From Spirochaeta sp. (lineage in GTDB: Bacteria; Spirochaetota; Spirochaetia; DSM-2461), in the NCBI GenBank assembly GCA_030635565.1, contig DAOVYP010000035.1:1-11286 (forward strand): 11,286 bases of DNA, in the 5' to 3' direction. Below, piece after piece: positions 1-6,727 of this stretch. The position numbers were made by a program, and so were the translations under genes. The notes under the pieces are model-generated. The model was not told the DNA's origin and searched no databases. It saw only the letters and a program-made list of their open reading frames with translations. Position 1 is the first letter of the stretch. Each line of letters begins with the position of its first letter.

Positions 1-775
1 GTCGGGGGTTCAGAAATGCCTGGCCGGAGAGGGTTACAGTCTCCTTTTTTTTCCGTCCTCGGCTTCGACTTCAAAAGAGAATGTCAGGGAGCAGCTTCGT
101 AACAGCGCCGGTTGTGACGGTTATATCCTGTTCAGCACAGGATTCTGTCCTATGGATCATATTCTGCTGAATATCCGGGAACTGCAGGATATGGGAAAAC
201 CTTTTGCCACATTGAACGTCCCGAAAGTGCCTGAAATCATCAATCAGGTGATTATCGATGATCTCGAATCCGTACGGGGGCTGGAGTTCCTGCTGAGTGC
301 GGGACATAAAAATATTCTCATGGTTCTGGGCAGGCAGCATGGCGAGCACATGCAGCTCATACTCTCGAAGTATCGCCGTATACTGAAAAAGTGGGCGATT
401 CCCCTGGACAATGATTTGATCATGTTCGGTAATTACTCACACGAGGATACTTACCTGAAAGTCAGTCAATTTCTGGCTTCCAGAAGAGATATCACGGCAA
501 TCTGCTGCATGTCCGATCTGATGGCTTCCAGCGCGCTGGCCGCCGTCAAGTCCACCGGTTTGACCGTCCCGGGTGACATTTCCATTATCGGCCGGAACAA
601 TTCACTGTACGCCGTATTGGCTGATCCCCCACTGACGACAATCGATCTGAATATCAGCGAGGCTGGGTTCAAGGCCGCTCAACTGCTGCTGGATTCCCTG
701 GAGAACCCTTCTGTATGCCGGAATATTATCCTGAATGGCCAATTGATCGAACGGGGCTCGGTGAATGAGAATTGA
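1..775 (+). CDS. LacI/GalR-family transcriptional regulator, C-terminal ligand-binding part (5' truncated by window edge)
   Basis: The frame is open from base 2 to the TGA at 773-775, giving 257 visible residues. An internal ATG at 152 is not the real start, because family-like sequence continues upstream to the edge. LacI proteins are usually 330-340 residues, so the N-terminal HTH and hinge (about 75 residues) lie outside the window. What is visible is the periplasmic-binding-protein-like sensor fold: the 'IIDDLESVRGLEFLLSAGHKNI' region matches the family's VxxDN...GHxxIa segment, followed by 'AICCMSDLMASSAL', 'VPGDISIIG' and 'DPPLTTIDLNISEAGFKAA'. The usual G-F/Y-D-D after 'VIG' reads G-R-N-N here. 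The gene overlaps the following adenine deaminase-like gene by 11 bp, so a role as its local repressor or activator, perhaps sensing a purine, is an inference. Family assignment is firm; the effector is unknown. Confidence 0.88.
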   Translation, partial: SGVQKCLAGEGYSLLFFPSSASTSKENVREQLRNSAGCDGYILFSTGFCPMDHILLNIRELQDMGKPFATLNVPKVPEIINQVIIDDLESVRGLEFLLSAGHKNILMVLGRQHGEHMQLILSKYRRILKKWAIPLDNDLIMFGNYSHEDTYLKVSQFLASRRDITAICCMSDLMASSALAAVKSTGLTVPGDISIIGRNNSLYAVLADPPLTTIDLNISEAGFKAAQLLLDSLENPSVCRNIILNGQLIERGSVNEN

Positions 776-2516
776 TACGCTGTTTCTGAATGCCGAGGTG
801 TACAACGTCTTCATTCGCCGGTGGACAGGGCTGGATGTTGCGGTATTGAAAGGACGTATCCTGCATACCGGGAACGCTTCGGATCATGATTTCCAACCGG
901 ACCGGATCGTGGAATGCGGAGGCCGGCCGCTGATTCCCGGCCTGATCGATATTCATCTCCATATCGAGAGCTCTTTATGCGCTCCTGAAGCCTTCGGACA
1001 TGCCGTTCTGTCCCGGGGTGTCACAACAGTTGTTTCCGAACCTCATGAAATAGCCAATGTCTTCGGTCTGGATGGAATTGAGGAGATGATCCGGGTTTCC
1101 TCCGGCTCTCCGATAGATATTTTTTACGGAGTCCCCAGTTCGGTTCCTTCCACGTCTGCCGAGCAGGAAACAACCGGCGGAATTATCATGCCTGAAGACG
1201 CCGTGAAATTGTTCCGTAAGTATCCTGAGGTGATTTGCCTCGGGGAGGTAATGAATTTCACATCTCTCGCCAGAATGGAAGCCGGGCGAACAGCTGAAAT
1301 GATCGCTACGGTCAGAAATGCATACCCATTGGCCGCGATCGAAGGGCACTGTCCATCCATTCGGGACCTGGAACTGGCGAAGGTTCTTTACGCCGGAGTG
1401 GATTCGGATCATTGCCTTCAGGATCCCGAGGGGATGAAACAGCGGTTTGAGAATGGAATGTTCGTGGAAATCCAGGAGAAATCCCTATCGAAGGAGATTG
1501 TTCAAATTCTGAAAGACGGCAGTTCCGAAGGTCTATACTGTTTCGTCACCGATGATGTCCCGCCGGATATCCTGATCAGGGACGGACACCTTGATTTCAT
1601 CGTCAGGAAAGCCCTGAAAATGGGACTTCCCCTGGGACATGCCGTAACGGCTTCTTCCTGGGCCCCGGCCCGCAGGATGGGATTCAGGGATCGGGGTGCC
1701 GTTTCTCCCGGGAAGCTGGCCGATCTGTTGCTTCTGGAGGACGACTCTTCGGATTTCCAGATCAGGAAAATCTTTCGCAGGGGGGAGGAAGTCAACTTCG
1801 GCATACAGCCTGTTACTACCGGACGCTTGCATTCTCAGTTCGGAAAGAGATTCAAGGCCAGCCTTCACCTGAATGAAAATGATATCCGTGAGGATATGTT
1901 TATCCTGAGCCCGCCGAATGCCGGATCGACGGTCAGAATTCTCACAATGGAGAAGAATCGGGAAAACACCTATACGAGGGAGAGTTCGATCGAACTTCCC
2001 CTCCGGAACGACCGGGTTATCTGGGAGCACTCCAACGGGAATCTGGTGCTGGTAGTGGACCGATACAGTGGTGATGCCGGTTTTGCCCGGGGGTTCATAA
2101 CCGGGTGTTATTTCCGCGACGGTGCAGTTGCGACGTCCTATGCCCACGATCATCACAATCTGCTGGCGGCGGGTGATAATCCCGGGGACATGGAAACAGC
2201 CATGAAATGGGTCATCAGAAATCAGGGCGGCATCTGTGTTGTTTCCAATGGCGAGATTCAGGCTTCGATGGCTCTGCCGGTGGGAGGCATACTCTCGGAG
2301 GAGCCTATGGAAATTCTCTCCGACGAGGTAGAGGGAATCGTCGGTTCAATGAGATTACTGGGATTCGAGCACCGGAACCCCCTGATGTCTTTCAGTACCC
2401 TCACGCTTCCGGTAAGTCCGGATATCAAGATTACCGATCGCGGTATTTTTCGTACCGGTGATGGATCTTTGCAGAATCTGTTCCTTCCTGTTTCCCAGAG
2501 CTTAAATCACCGATAA
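765..2516 (+). CDS. ade: Adenine deaminase-like amidohydrolase
   Basis: A 583-residue protein, matching the usual 550-600 of adenine deaminase (adenine + H2O to hypoxanthine + NH3, cytoplasmic purine salvage). N-terminal amidohydrolase TIM barrel: 'GLIDIHLHIESS' supplies the metal-binding HxH (H64, H66); 'SEPHEIANVFG' (91-101) is an adenine deaminase signature; E161 sits in 'LGEVMN' where the family has a metal-bridging Glu; H195 (EGHCPS), H216 (SDH) and the Asp pair 263-264 (TDD) complete the site. 'PARRMGFRDRGAVSPGKLADLLLL' (301-324) closes the barrel and returns to the beta-sandwich. The adenine deaminase C-terminal domain follows, with AHDHHN at 460-465 and 'SFSTLTLPVSPDIKITDRG' near the end. 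Several active-site motifs depart from the well-studied AdeC type as I recall it (SDHC for SDHE, TDDVPP for TDDRHP-like, EGHCPS for DGHAPG), resembling a YerA-like branch, so the substrate could differ. ATG 765 overlaps the upstream regulator gene by 11 bp. The 3' end meets the opposing transporter frame tail to tail (15 bp overlap). Confidence 0.85.
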   Translation: MRIDTLFLNAEVYNVFIRRWTGLDVAVLKGRILHTGNASDHDFQPDRIVECGGRPLIPGLIDIHLHIESSLCAPEAFGHAVLSRGVTTVVSEPHEIANVFGLDGIEEMIRVSSGSPIDIFYGVPSSVPSTSAEQETTGGIIMPEDAVKLFRKYPEVICLGEVMNFTSLARMEAGRTAEMIATVRNAYPLAAIEGHCPSIRDLELAKVLYAGVDSDHCLQDPEGMKQRFENGMFVEIQEKSLSKEIVQILKDGSSEGLYCFVTDDVPPDILIRDGHLDFIVRKALKMGLPLGHAVTASSWAPARRMGFRDRGAVSPGKLADLLLLEDDSSDFQIRKIFRRGEEVNFGIQPVTTGRLHSQFGKRFKASLHLNENDIREDMFILSPPNAGSTVRILTMEKNRENTYTRESSIELPLRNDRVIWEHSNGNLVLVVDRYSGDAGFARGFITGCYFRDGAVATSYAHDHHNLLAAGDNPGDMETAMKWVIRNQGGICVVSNGEIQASMALPVGGILSEEPMEILSDEVEGIVGSMRLLGFEHRNPLMSFSTLTLPVSPDIKITDRGIFRTGDGSLQNLFLPVSQSLNHR

Positions 2517-3686
2517 CACAATGGTAAAAATCACCATGGACAACAGCGCCACCGGATACACAGCCCCGTAGCCGGTGGCCACATCGTCACAGCCTGTCGC
2601 TTCCACCGCCGCACCCAGTCCAGGGGTGCTGGTCATGGCTCCGCAAAGTGCGCCGGCCAGTAGAATCTAGTTAAGCTTCAATACGTATCGCCCGAACAGA
2701 TAGCCCAGACCGATTGAGAACAGAGCGACACCGAGGGACAGCACCAGAAGCGGCAGGCCCCCGGTGGCCATGGAATCCACCGCCCGATAACCGTAGCGAA
2801 GACCCACCACCGACAGGAAGAGCACAATTCCCAGTTCCCTGACCGCAGAAAGGGCGGCGGTCGGCATCCGGAAATCCAGAGGCCCCAGCCGGCCTATGAA
2901 ACCCAGAACCAGACCGGTTGTGAGAATGCCGCCTGTCGATCCCAGCCCGACTCGTCCGAGAGAGCCCAGGGGAACTTTCAGGGCGCCGATCAGGTATCCC
3001 AGGGTCACGACAACAAAGAATTCCAGTGGACGGAATTTTCCTTCCGTGGCCGGATCGGATTCCGGATCGATATCCAGATCTTCACAGAACGCCTGGTTTT
3101 CCTTCCCGGTATCCAGTTTGAAGATAACCGGAATCAACTGCATGGCGAGAACGACGATGAGCACGCCGGGGATGTACCCGACGGCATAGCCGAATCCCAC
3201 GGCACTTTCCGCCTCCGGGCCCCGGCCCGCAACCTGTTCCAGTGCTGCCGCCAGTCCCGGGGAACTGGTGAGAGCGCCGGTGGAAACGCCCGGTATCGAT
3301 CCGGGTGTGACTCCGGGAATAACCCGGGCCAGACTCCAGGATGCCGTGGCGCCAATCAGCGGTACAAGGGCACCCAGAGCGAGGAGTTTGAATCCATAAA
3401 CCTTCACCACCTTACCCAGATACCGGGCGGACGCCAGGGCTACGGCGCCGATGAATAGAGCCAGGGCCAGGTAGAACATATCGGTACGAATAACCCCTTC
3501 TGCCAGCAATCGTACCTTCTCGGAGCCGCCCGCGGTTCTGACCACGATCCACCCGGCGGCCAGCCCGACGAACAGGGTTCCGGAAGAACCCAGGGAGAAC
3601 TGCCCGATACGGATCCGCCCCAGAGCCAGTCCGAGGCTTGCGGTTATGGCCAGCAGGGCCAGCGGGTTGGTCAGTATGTCCCTCAT
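2502..3686 (-). CDS. AspT/YidE-type membrane transporter interrupted by an in-frame amber codon
   Basis: Reading from ATG 3686, the frame gives 339 residues to a TAG at 2667-2669, then continues in the same frame for 54 more codons to TAA at 2502-2504. The protein is built from two related halves, as in the AspT/YidE/YbjL antiporter duplication family. The first half has 'GRIRIGQFSLGSSGTLFVGL', hydrophobic helices near 8-22, 34-50, 70-90, 100-120 and 169-189, and 'GALTSSPGLAAALE' at 138-150. The second half starts near 221 with the matching 'GSLGRVGLGSTGGILTTGL'. The partner of 'GALTSSPGL' is 'GAMTSTPGLGAAVE', and it lies after the TAG, as does the last helix. The stop therefore removes a conserved segment, not a spare tail. 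Even read through, at about 394 positions it is shorter than AspT or YidE (about 550), lacking the central TrkA_C/RCK_C domains; only a short acidic linker (190-220) sits there. The start overlaps the gamma subunit stop (ATGA, 3683-3686). Cargo is unknown; dicarboxylates or amino acids are inferred from family and neighbours. It could be a recent pseudogene, a suppressed stop or a sequence error. Confidence 0.8.
2667..2669 (-). other. In-frame amber (TAG) codon within the transporter frame
   Basis: The local reading on the minus strand is ...V-L-K-L-N-TAG-I-L-L-A-G-A-L-C-G-A-M-T-S-T-P-G-L. There is no frame shift: the distance from the TAG to the terminal TAA is exactly 55 codons. From memory, E. 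coli YidE has a similar K-M-N-Y-L-T-L-C-G stretch here, which would put a Tyr codon one base away from TAG, while other relatives may carry Pro. Confidence 0.9.
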
Positions 3687-4222
3687 GGCCGCGATCCCAC
3701 CGACAGGGTGGAATAGCCCCGCTCCGATACCAGGCTCAGGCCTCTGTCAAAGGCTTCATCATTTTCCGAGCCTTCTCCGTATCGGCGGTGCAGGATTCGT
3801 CGGACGGCTTCGGGGTCCACGGCGGCGGTCAAAGCGCAGAGGATGCCCAGAAGTGTGATATTTGCGCCCCGTCCGTTCTCGAGGATGGGCATGGGAATGC
3901 GTCGTGCGTCTGTTTTATCATCTACTTTCACGGCCTCCTCATCGAAAATCAGGATTCCCCCGGGGCGGAGGGCTCCGGTATGGGCCGTATATCCCCTCTG
4001 GTGCAGGGCGGCCAGGACATGGGCCTGTTCTATTTTTGGATATAGAACTTCCCGGTCACTGATGATGACATCGGTTCGTGTCAGGCCTCCCCGGGCCTCG
4101 GCGCCGTAGGATTGGGATTGGGTGGCGAAGCGGCCTTCTTCCAGGACTGCCGCCTCGGCCAGGATGATACCGGCTGTAATGATTCCCTGGCCTCCGATCC
4201 CCGTGAAAATCAATTTCAGCAT
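3683..4222 (-). CDS. korC: 2-oxoacid:ferredoxin oxidoreductase, gamma subunit
   Basis: A protein of 179 residues from ATG 4222, of normal gamma-subunit length (170-190). The N-terminal 'GIGGQGIITAGIILAEAA' and the signature 'SYGAEARGG' define the pyruvate/ketoisovalerate oxidoreductase gamma (POR) domain. In the complex this subunit, with alpha and beta, forms the CoA-dependent enzyme that converts a 2-oxoacid to acyl-CoA, CO2 and reduced ferredoxin. A GTG at 4225 is an alternative start (GTGA overlap with the beta stop). I prefer the ATG because the GAGG ribosome-binding sequence then sits 7 nt away and the junction reads TGATG. The downstream transporter start overlaps this gene's TGA by 4 nt, so the two are probably translationally coupled. 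Confidence 0.9.
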   Translation of the reverse strand: MLKLIFTGIGGQGIITAGIILAEAAVLEEGRFATQSQSYGAEARGGLTRTDVIISDREVLYPKIEQAHVLAALHQRGYTAHTGALRPGGILIFDEEAVKVDDKTDARRIPMPILENGRGANITLLGILCALTAAVDPEAVRRILHRRYGEGSENDEAFDRGLSLVSERGYSTLSVGSRP

Positions 4223-5028
4223 CACGGAGCCTCACTTACAGCATTCCGGCAGAGTTCGGCATAGGCTTCGCCATAGTCGACGGCATCCCGATCCACGAAT
4301 ACGCCCCGGGGAATGAGTTCCGGGTTTTCTTCCAATTCCTTTGAGCCGATTTTGACCGTCCCGTCCCTGAACGCCTTGAGCATCTCCGGAGCATCCCCCG
4401 TGTTGTTTTTCCTGCCGTAATAGGTGGGGCACTGGCTGAATACCTCGACGACGGAAAATCCCTTGTGTGTTATGGCTCCGGTCAGCATCTTCTGGAGTTC
4501 CCGGACATGAAACGTGGTAGTCCGGGCGGCATAAGTGGCGCCGGCGGCCTTGGCCAGATCCATGGCATCGAAGGCCGGATCAATGCTGCCACGGGGAGCG
4601 GTGGTCGCGGTGGTTCCCGGTCCGGAAAGCGGGGAAAACTGCCCTCCCGTCATTCCATAGATATGGTTATTCATAATGATGGCGGTCATGTCGAGGTTCC
4701 GCCGGGCGGCGTGGATAAAATGATTGCCGCCTATGGCCAGGGCGTCACCGTCTCCCATCGGGACGATGAGGGTGAGTTCCGGTCGGCTCATCTTGATGCC
4801 CGTGGCAAAGGCCAGGGCCCGGCCGTGCAGGGTGTGCATGGTGTGAAAATCCACATACCCGGCCATTCGGGCGGAGCAACCGATTCCGGTGACCATGACG
4901 ATATCTTCCTTGGGAAGACCAAGCTCATCCACCGACCGGAGCAGGGCGTTCAATACGGTCCCGTGGCCGCAACCCGGGCACCAGAGATGGGGAAGAAATC
5001 TTTTCCTGACGTAGTCCTGAACATTCAT
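4222..5028 (-). CDS. korB: 2-oxoacid:ferredoxin oxidoreductase, beta subunit (thiamine-diphosphate binding)
   Basis: Protein of 268 residues from ATG 5028, typical of KorB. It carries the thiamine-diphosphate/Mg motif beginning GDGD at 92-95 ('GDGDALAIGGNHFIHAARR') and ending in the double Asn at 120-121, followed by 'HIYGMTGGQFSP', which is characteristic of 2-oxoglutarate-type enzymes. 'WCPGCGHG' (16-23) and C51 (GIGCSAR) are the cysteines that ligate the beta-subunit [4Fe-4S] cluster in this family. It catalyses decarboxylation and passes electrons to ferredoxin. A GTG at 5034 is possible, but ATG 5028 gives an exact ATGA overlap with the alpha stop and a better distance (7 nt) from a GGGGG ribosome-binding stretch. 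Exact substrate (2-oxoglutarate versus branched-chain 2-oxoacid) cannot be settled by reading alone. Confidence 0.93.
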   Translation of the reverse strand: MNVQDYVRKRFLPHLWCPGCGHGTVLNALLRSVDELGLPKEDIVMVTGIGCSARMAGYVDFHTMHTLHGRALAFATGIKMSRPELTLIVPMGDGDALAIGGNHFIHAARRNLDMTAIIMNNHIYGMTGGQFSPLSGPGTTATTAPRGSIDPAFDAMDLAKAAGATYAARTTTFHVRELQKMLTGAITHKGFSVVEVFSQCPTYYGRKNNTGDAPEMLKAFRDGTVKIGSKELEENPELIPRGVFVDRDAVDYGEAYAELCRNAVSEAP

Positions 5029-6176
5029 GCCCACACCCCCTTTCCGGCGATTATTCGGAGCACTCTCCTGATATCCGGCGGGGTGATGAAACGTCCGTCT
5101 ATACGGTTGGCCAGGAACACCCGCTCCGGATGCCGGGCCACCCGCCTCACCTGTTCAAATACCTGTCCGAGGTTCATTTCCACCACGACGGTTTCATTCG
5201 CTTTTCCCAAGGCATCCCGGACTTTCCGCTCAGGAAACGGCCACAGTGTTTCCAGTTCCAGAAGACCCATGCGAACACCCTTATCCCTGGCTTCATACAC
5301 GGCTTGACGGGCGGTCCGTGCCGCCGAGCCGTAGGATATGAGCAGGGTTTCAGCGTCTGCGATCTCGTATTCCCGGGTGAATGTGAGTTCGTCTTCCCGT
5401 CCTTCAATTTTTTCCACCAGGTGACTCAGCAATCCCCTCACCACCGAAGGATCGGTGCTTGGAAAACCCCACATGTCATGATAAAGCCCTGTGACATTGT
5501 AGCGGTGAGCTCCGCCGAAATCGGACATCGGCAGCCTTCCGTCTTCCCGGGCCAGGTAGGGCCGGTAGTCCACGTCCCGGGGAACGGAAGTCATCAGGCG
5601 CTCAACCAGTGGAATCTCACCTTCCGGGGGAATCTCCAGACGCTCTCTCATATGCGCTATCAGTTCGTCGTAAAGAAGTATCACCGGTGTCCGGAAGGTT
5701 TCGGCCAGATTGAACGCCCGTACTGTATTCTCGAAAAGAGCCTGATGGCTTCCTGCCGTCAGGGTGATGATGGCGTGATCCCCGTGAATTCCCCATCGGG
5801 CCTGATTCACGTCTCCCTGGGAAACCTGGGTGGGGAGGCCCGTTGAGGGGCCGCCGCGCATCACATTGACGATAACGCATGGGATTTCCGTCATCACCGC
5901 ATACCCGAGAGCCTCCTGCATCAGGGAAAATCCGGGACCGCTGGTAGCCGTCATAGCCTTTTTCCCGGTAAGGGATCCGCCGATTACGGCACAGAGGGAG
6001 GCTATTTCGTCTTCCATCTGAATAAATGTGTGTCCTCTGGGAGGAAGTTCCCCTGAGAGCATCTCGGCGATTTCAGAAGAGGGAGTTATGGGGTAGCCGG
6101 CGAAAAAATCCATACCGGCATACAGGGCACCCAGGGTGCAGGCCTCGTTACCCTGGACGAAACGTATGTCTTTCAT
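5025..6176 (-). CDS. korA: 2-oxoacid:ferredoxin oxidoreductase, alpha subunit
   Basis: Protein of 383 residues, the usual length for stand-alone KorA (350-390). The N-terminal pyrimidine-binding domain shows 'QGNEACTLGALYAGMDFFAG' followed by 'YPITPSSEI', 'QMEDEIAS' (catalytic-region Glu that contacts the thiamine in this family), 'SGPGFSLMQEALGYA' and 'RGGPSTGLPT'. The transketolase C-terminal-like domain occupies about residues 260-380 ('LLISYGSAARTARQAV'). It pairs with the beta subunit to form the active site. The start overlaps the ferredoxin gene stop (ATGA at 6173-6176) and its own TGA overlaps the beta ATG (5025-5028). The order delta-alpha-beta-gamma is the one common for 2-oxoglutarate:ferredoxin oxidoreductase operons, so 2-oxoglutarate to succinyl-CoA is the favoured reaction, by inference. 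Confidence 0.93.
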   Translation of the reverse strand: MKDIRFVQGNEACTLGALYAGMDFFAGYPITPSSEIAEMLSGELPPRGHTFIQMEDEIASLCAVIGGSLTGKKAMTATSGPGFSLMQEALGYAVMTEIPCVIVNVMRGGPSTGLPTQVSQGDVNQARWGIHGDHAIITLTAGSHQALFENTVRAFNLAETFRTPVILLYDELIAHMRERLEIPPEGEIPLVERLMTSVPRDVDYRPYLAREDGRLPMSDFGGAHRYNVTGLYHDMWGFPSTDPSVVRGLLSHLVEKIEGREDELTFTREYEIADAETLLISYGSAARTARQAVYEARDKGVRMGLLELETLWPFPERKVRDALGKANETVVVEMNLGQVFEQVRRVARHPERVFLANRIDGRFITPPDIRRVLRIIAGKGVWA

Positions 6177-6385
6177 ACGGAAACCTCCACCCTGCGTATT
6201 TCAATGGCCAGATCCGGGCAGAGTCGTTCACATAAACCGCAACCCGTGCAGGATTCCTCGTCGGTCGCCCGGGCCTTCTCTCCCGGTACCACCGACAACG
6301 CTCCCGTTGGACAGAATGCCGCACAAATGCCGCAGCTCTTGCACCAGTCCGTTTTTATATGAATTATATTATGCCGGATACTCAT
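6173..6385 (-). CDS. korD: 2-oxoacid:ferredoxin oxidoreductase, delta subunit (2x[4Fe-4S] ferredoxin)
   Basis: A 70-residue ferredoxin-like protein with two complete CxxCxxCxxxCP motifs: C15-C18-C21-C25 (CKSCGICAAFCP) and C46-C49-C52-C56 (CTGCGLCERLCP). It should carry two low-potential [4Fe-4S] clusters and relay electrons from the alpha-beta active site to external ferredoxin. It is the first gene of the operon. Its ATG at 6385 is preceded by AAAGGA at a short distance, and the 342-bp AT-rich region upstream must hold the operon's promoter. Its TGA overlaps the alpha start (ATGA). Confidence 0.92.
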   Translation of the reverse strand: MSIRHNIIHIKTDWCKSCGICAAFCPTGALSVVPGEKARATDEESCTGCGLCERLCPDLAIEIRRVEVSV

Positions 6386-6551
6386 AATCCTTTCTATGCC
6401 GGGCGGCTGTAATCGTCAACAGTTGGAAGTCGAAAAGATGAATAAATCAGGAAAAAGAAATTTATGTATAAAAAACATCAATTCTCAGTGTGAATGTCAT
6501 GTTGTGATTTTTAGGGTGGATTGCCGGCGTGAAATAAGGCACCATAGAGAT

Positions 6552-6587
6552 GAGATTCTTTCAAAATTGCCATTTTGATAGAATCTC
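6552..6587. repeat. Imperfect inverted repeat 1 (16-bp arms, 4-nt loop)
   Basis: Left arm GAGATTCTTTCAAAAT (6552-6567), loop TGCC, right arm ATTTTGATAGAATCTC (6572-6587). The arms pair with a single mismatch (T against T at the ninth position). No T-tract follows on either strand, so it does not look like a classical terminator; no gene on either strand would need one here. Confidence 0.85.
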
Positions 6588-6598
6588 TATATGGGGTC

Positions 6599-6637
6599 GA
6601 ATACTTGTTTTATTATAATATAATAAAACAAGTATTC
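6599..6637. repeat. Perfect 39-nt palindrome (19-bp arms around one base)
   Basis: Left arm GAATACTTGTTTTATTATA (6599-6617), centre A at 6618, and the exact reverse complement at 6619-6637. The AT-rich core contains TATAAT at 6614-6619 and 6619-6624 on the plus strand and at 6617-6612 on the minus strand, so it could overlap divergent promoters. It could extrude as a cruciform or bind a dimeric regulator. Its function is unknown; the palindrome itself is certain. Confidence 0.92.
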
Positions 6638-6643
6638 TAAAGG

Positions 6644-6687
6644 TCTGAGTAATTTCAAAAATGCTCGATTATTGAAATTACCTCAGA
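6644..6687. repeat. Imperfect inverted repeat 3 (15-bp paired arms, one bulge)
   Basis: Left arm TCTGAGTAATTTCAA (6644-6658) pairs with TTGAAATTACCTCAGA (6672-6687), leaving one bulged C at 6681, and encloses 13 nt. The right arm contains TTGAAA (-35-like), and the repeat ends 40 bp before the GGDEF gene, so an operator or a 5'-leader hairpin are both possible. No T-tract follows. Confidence 0.82.
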
Positions 6688-6727
6688 TATATCCATTTTT
6701 ACTTATATTTAGAGTAATTGAGTTTTT

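Larger units (their letters stand above)
6386..6727. promoter_or_regulatory. Divergent intergenic region between the kor operon and the GGDEF/LuxR pair
   Basis: This is the longest gene-free stretch of the window, 342 bp, visibly AT-rich beyond about 6420 compared with the GC-richer genes on both sides. It must contain the promoters for both divergent units. It holds three inverted repeats (6552-6587, 6599-6637, 6644-6687). No well-spaced -35/-10 pair stands out. A TTCACA/TATACA pair with 18-nt spacing can be read on the minus strand in the 6470-6500 region, and TATAAT words lie in the palindrome core, but these are weak calls. No RNA gene was recognised. Confidence 0.6.

Noticed and set aside
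152..775. ATG 152 as the start of a short regulator
   Set aside because: The frame is open and family-like back to the window edge, so the gene begins outside.
1533..2156. 207-codon minus-strand ORF opposite the adenine deaminase gene
   Set aside because: Antisense shadow of a convincing enzyme gene.
2207..2461. Alternative-frame ORF inside the adenine deaminase gene
   Set aside because: It is fully contained in a well-supported gene, has low-complexity Gly/Arg content and no family resemblance.
5130..5846. 238-codon plus-strand ORF opposite the alpha subunit gene
   Set aside because: Antisense shadow of korA; its composition follows the opposite strand and no domain is recognisable. The same applies to the 280-codon frame at 4465-5307 opposite korB/korA.
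6438..6578. A 46-codon plus-strand frame with four cysteines, with GGAAG 8 nt upstream of its ATG
   Set aside because: It has no recognisable family, its end runs into inverted repeat 1, and it lies in an AT-rich regulatory region; a chance frame is more likely. Conservation in relatives would change this.
6552..6687. Rho-independent terminators
   Set aside because: No T-tracts follow the stems and both flanking genes point away from the region.
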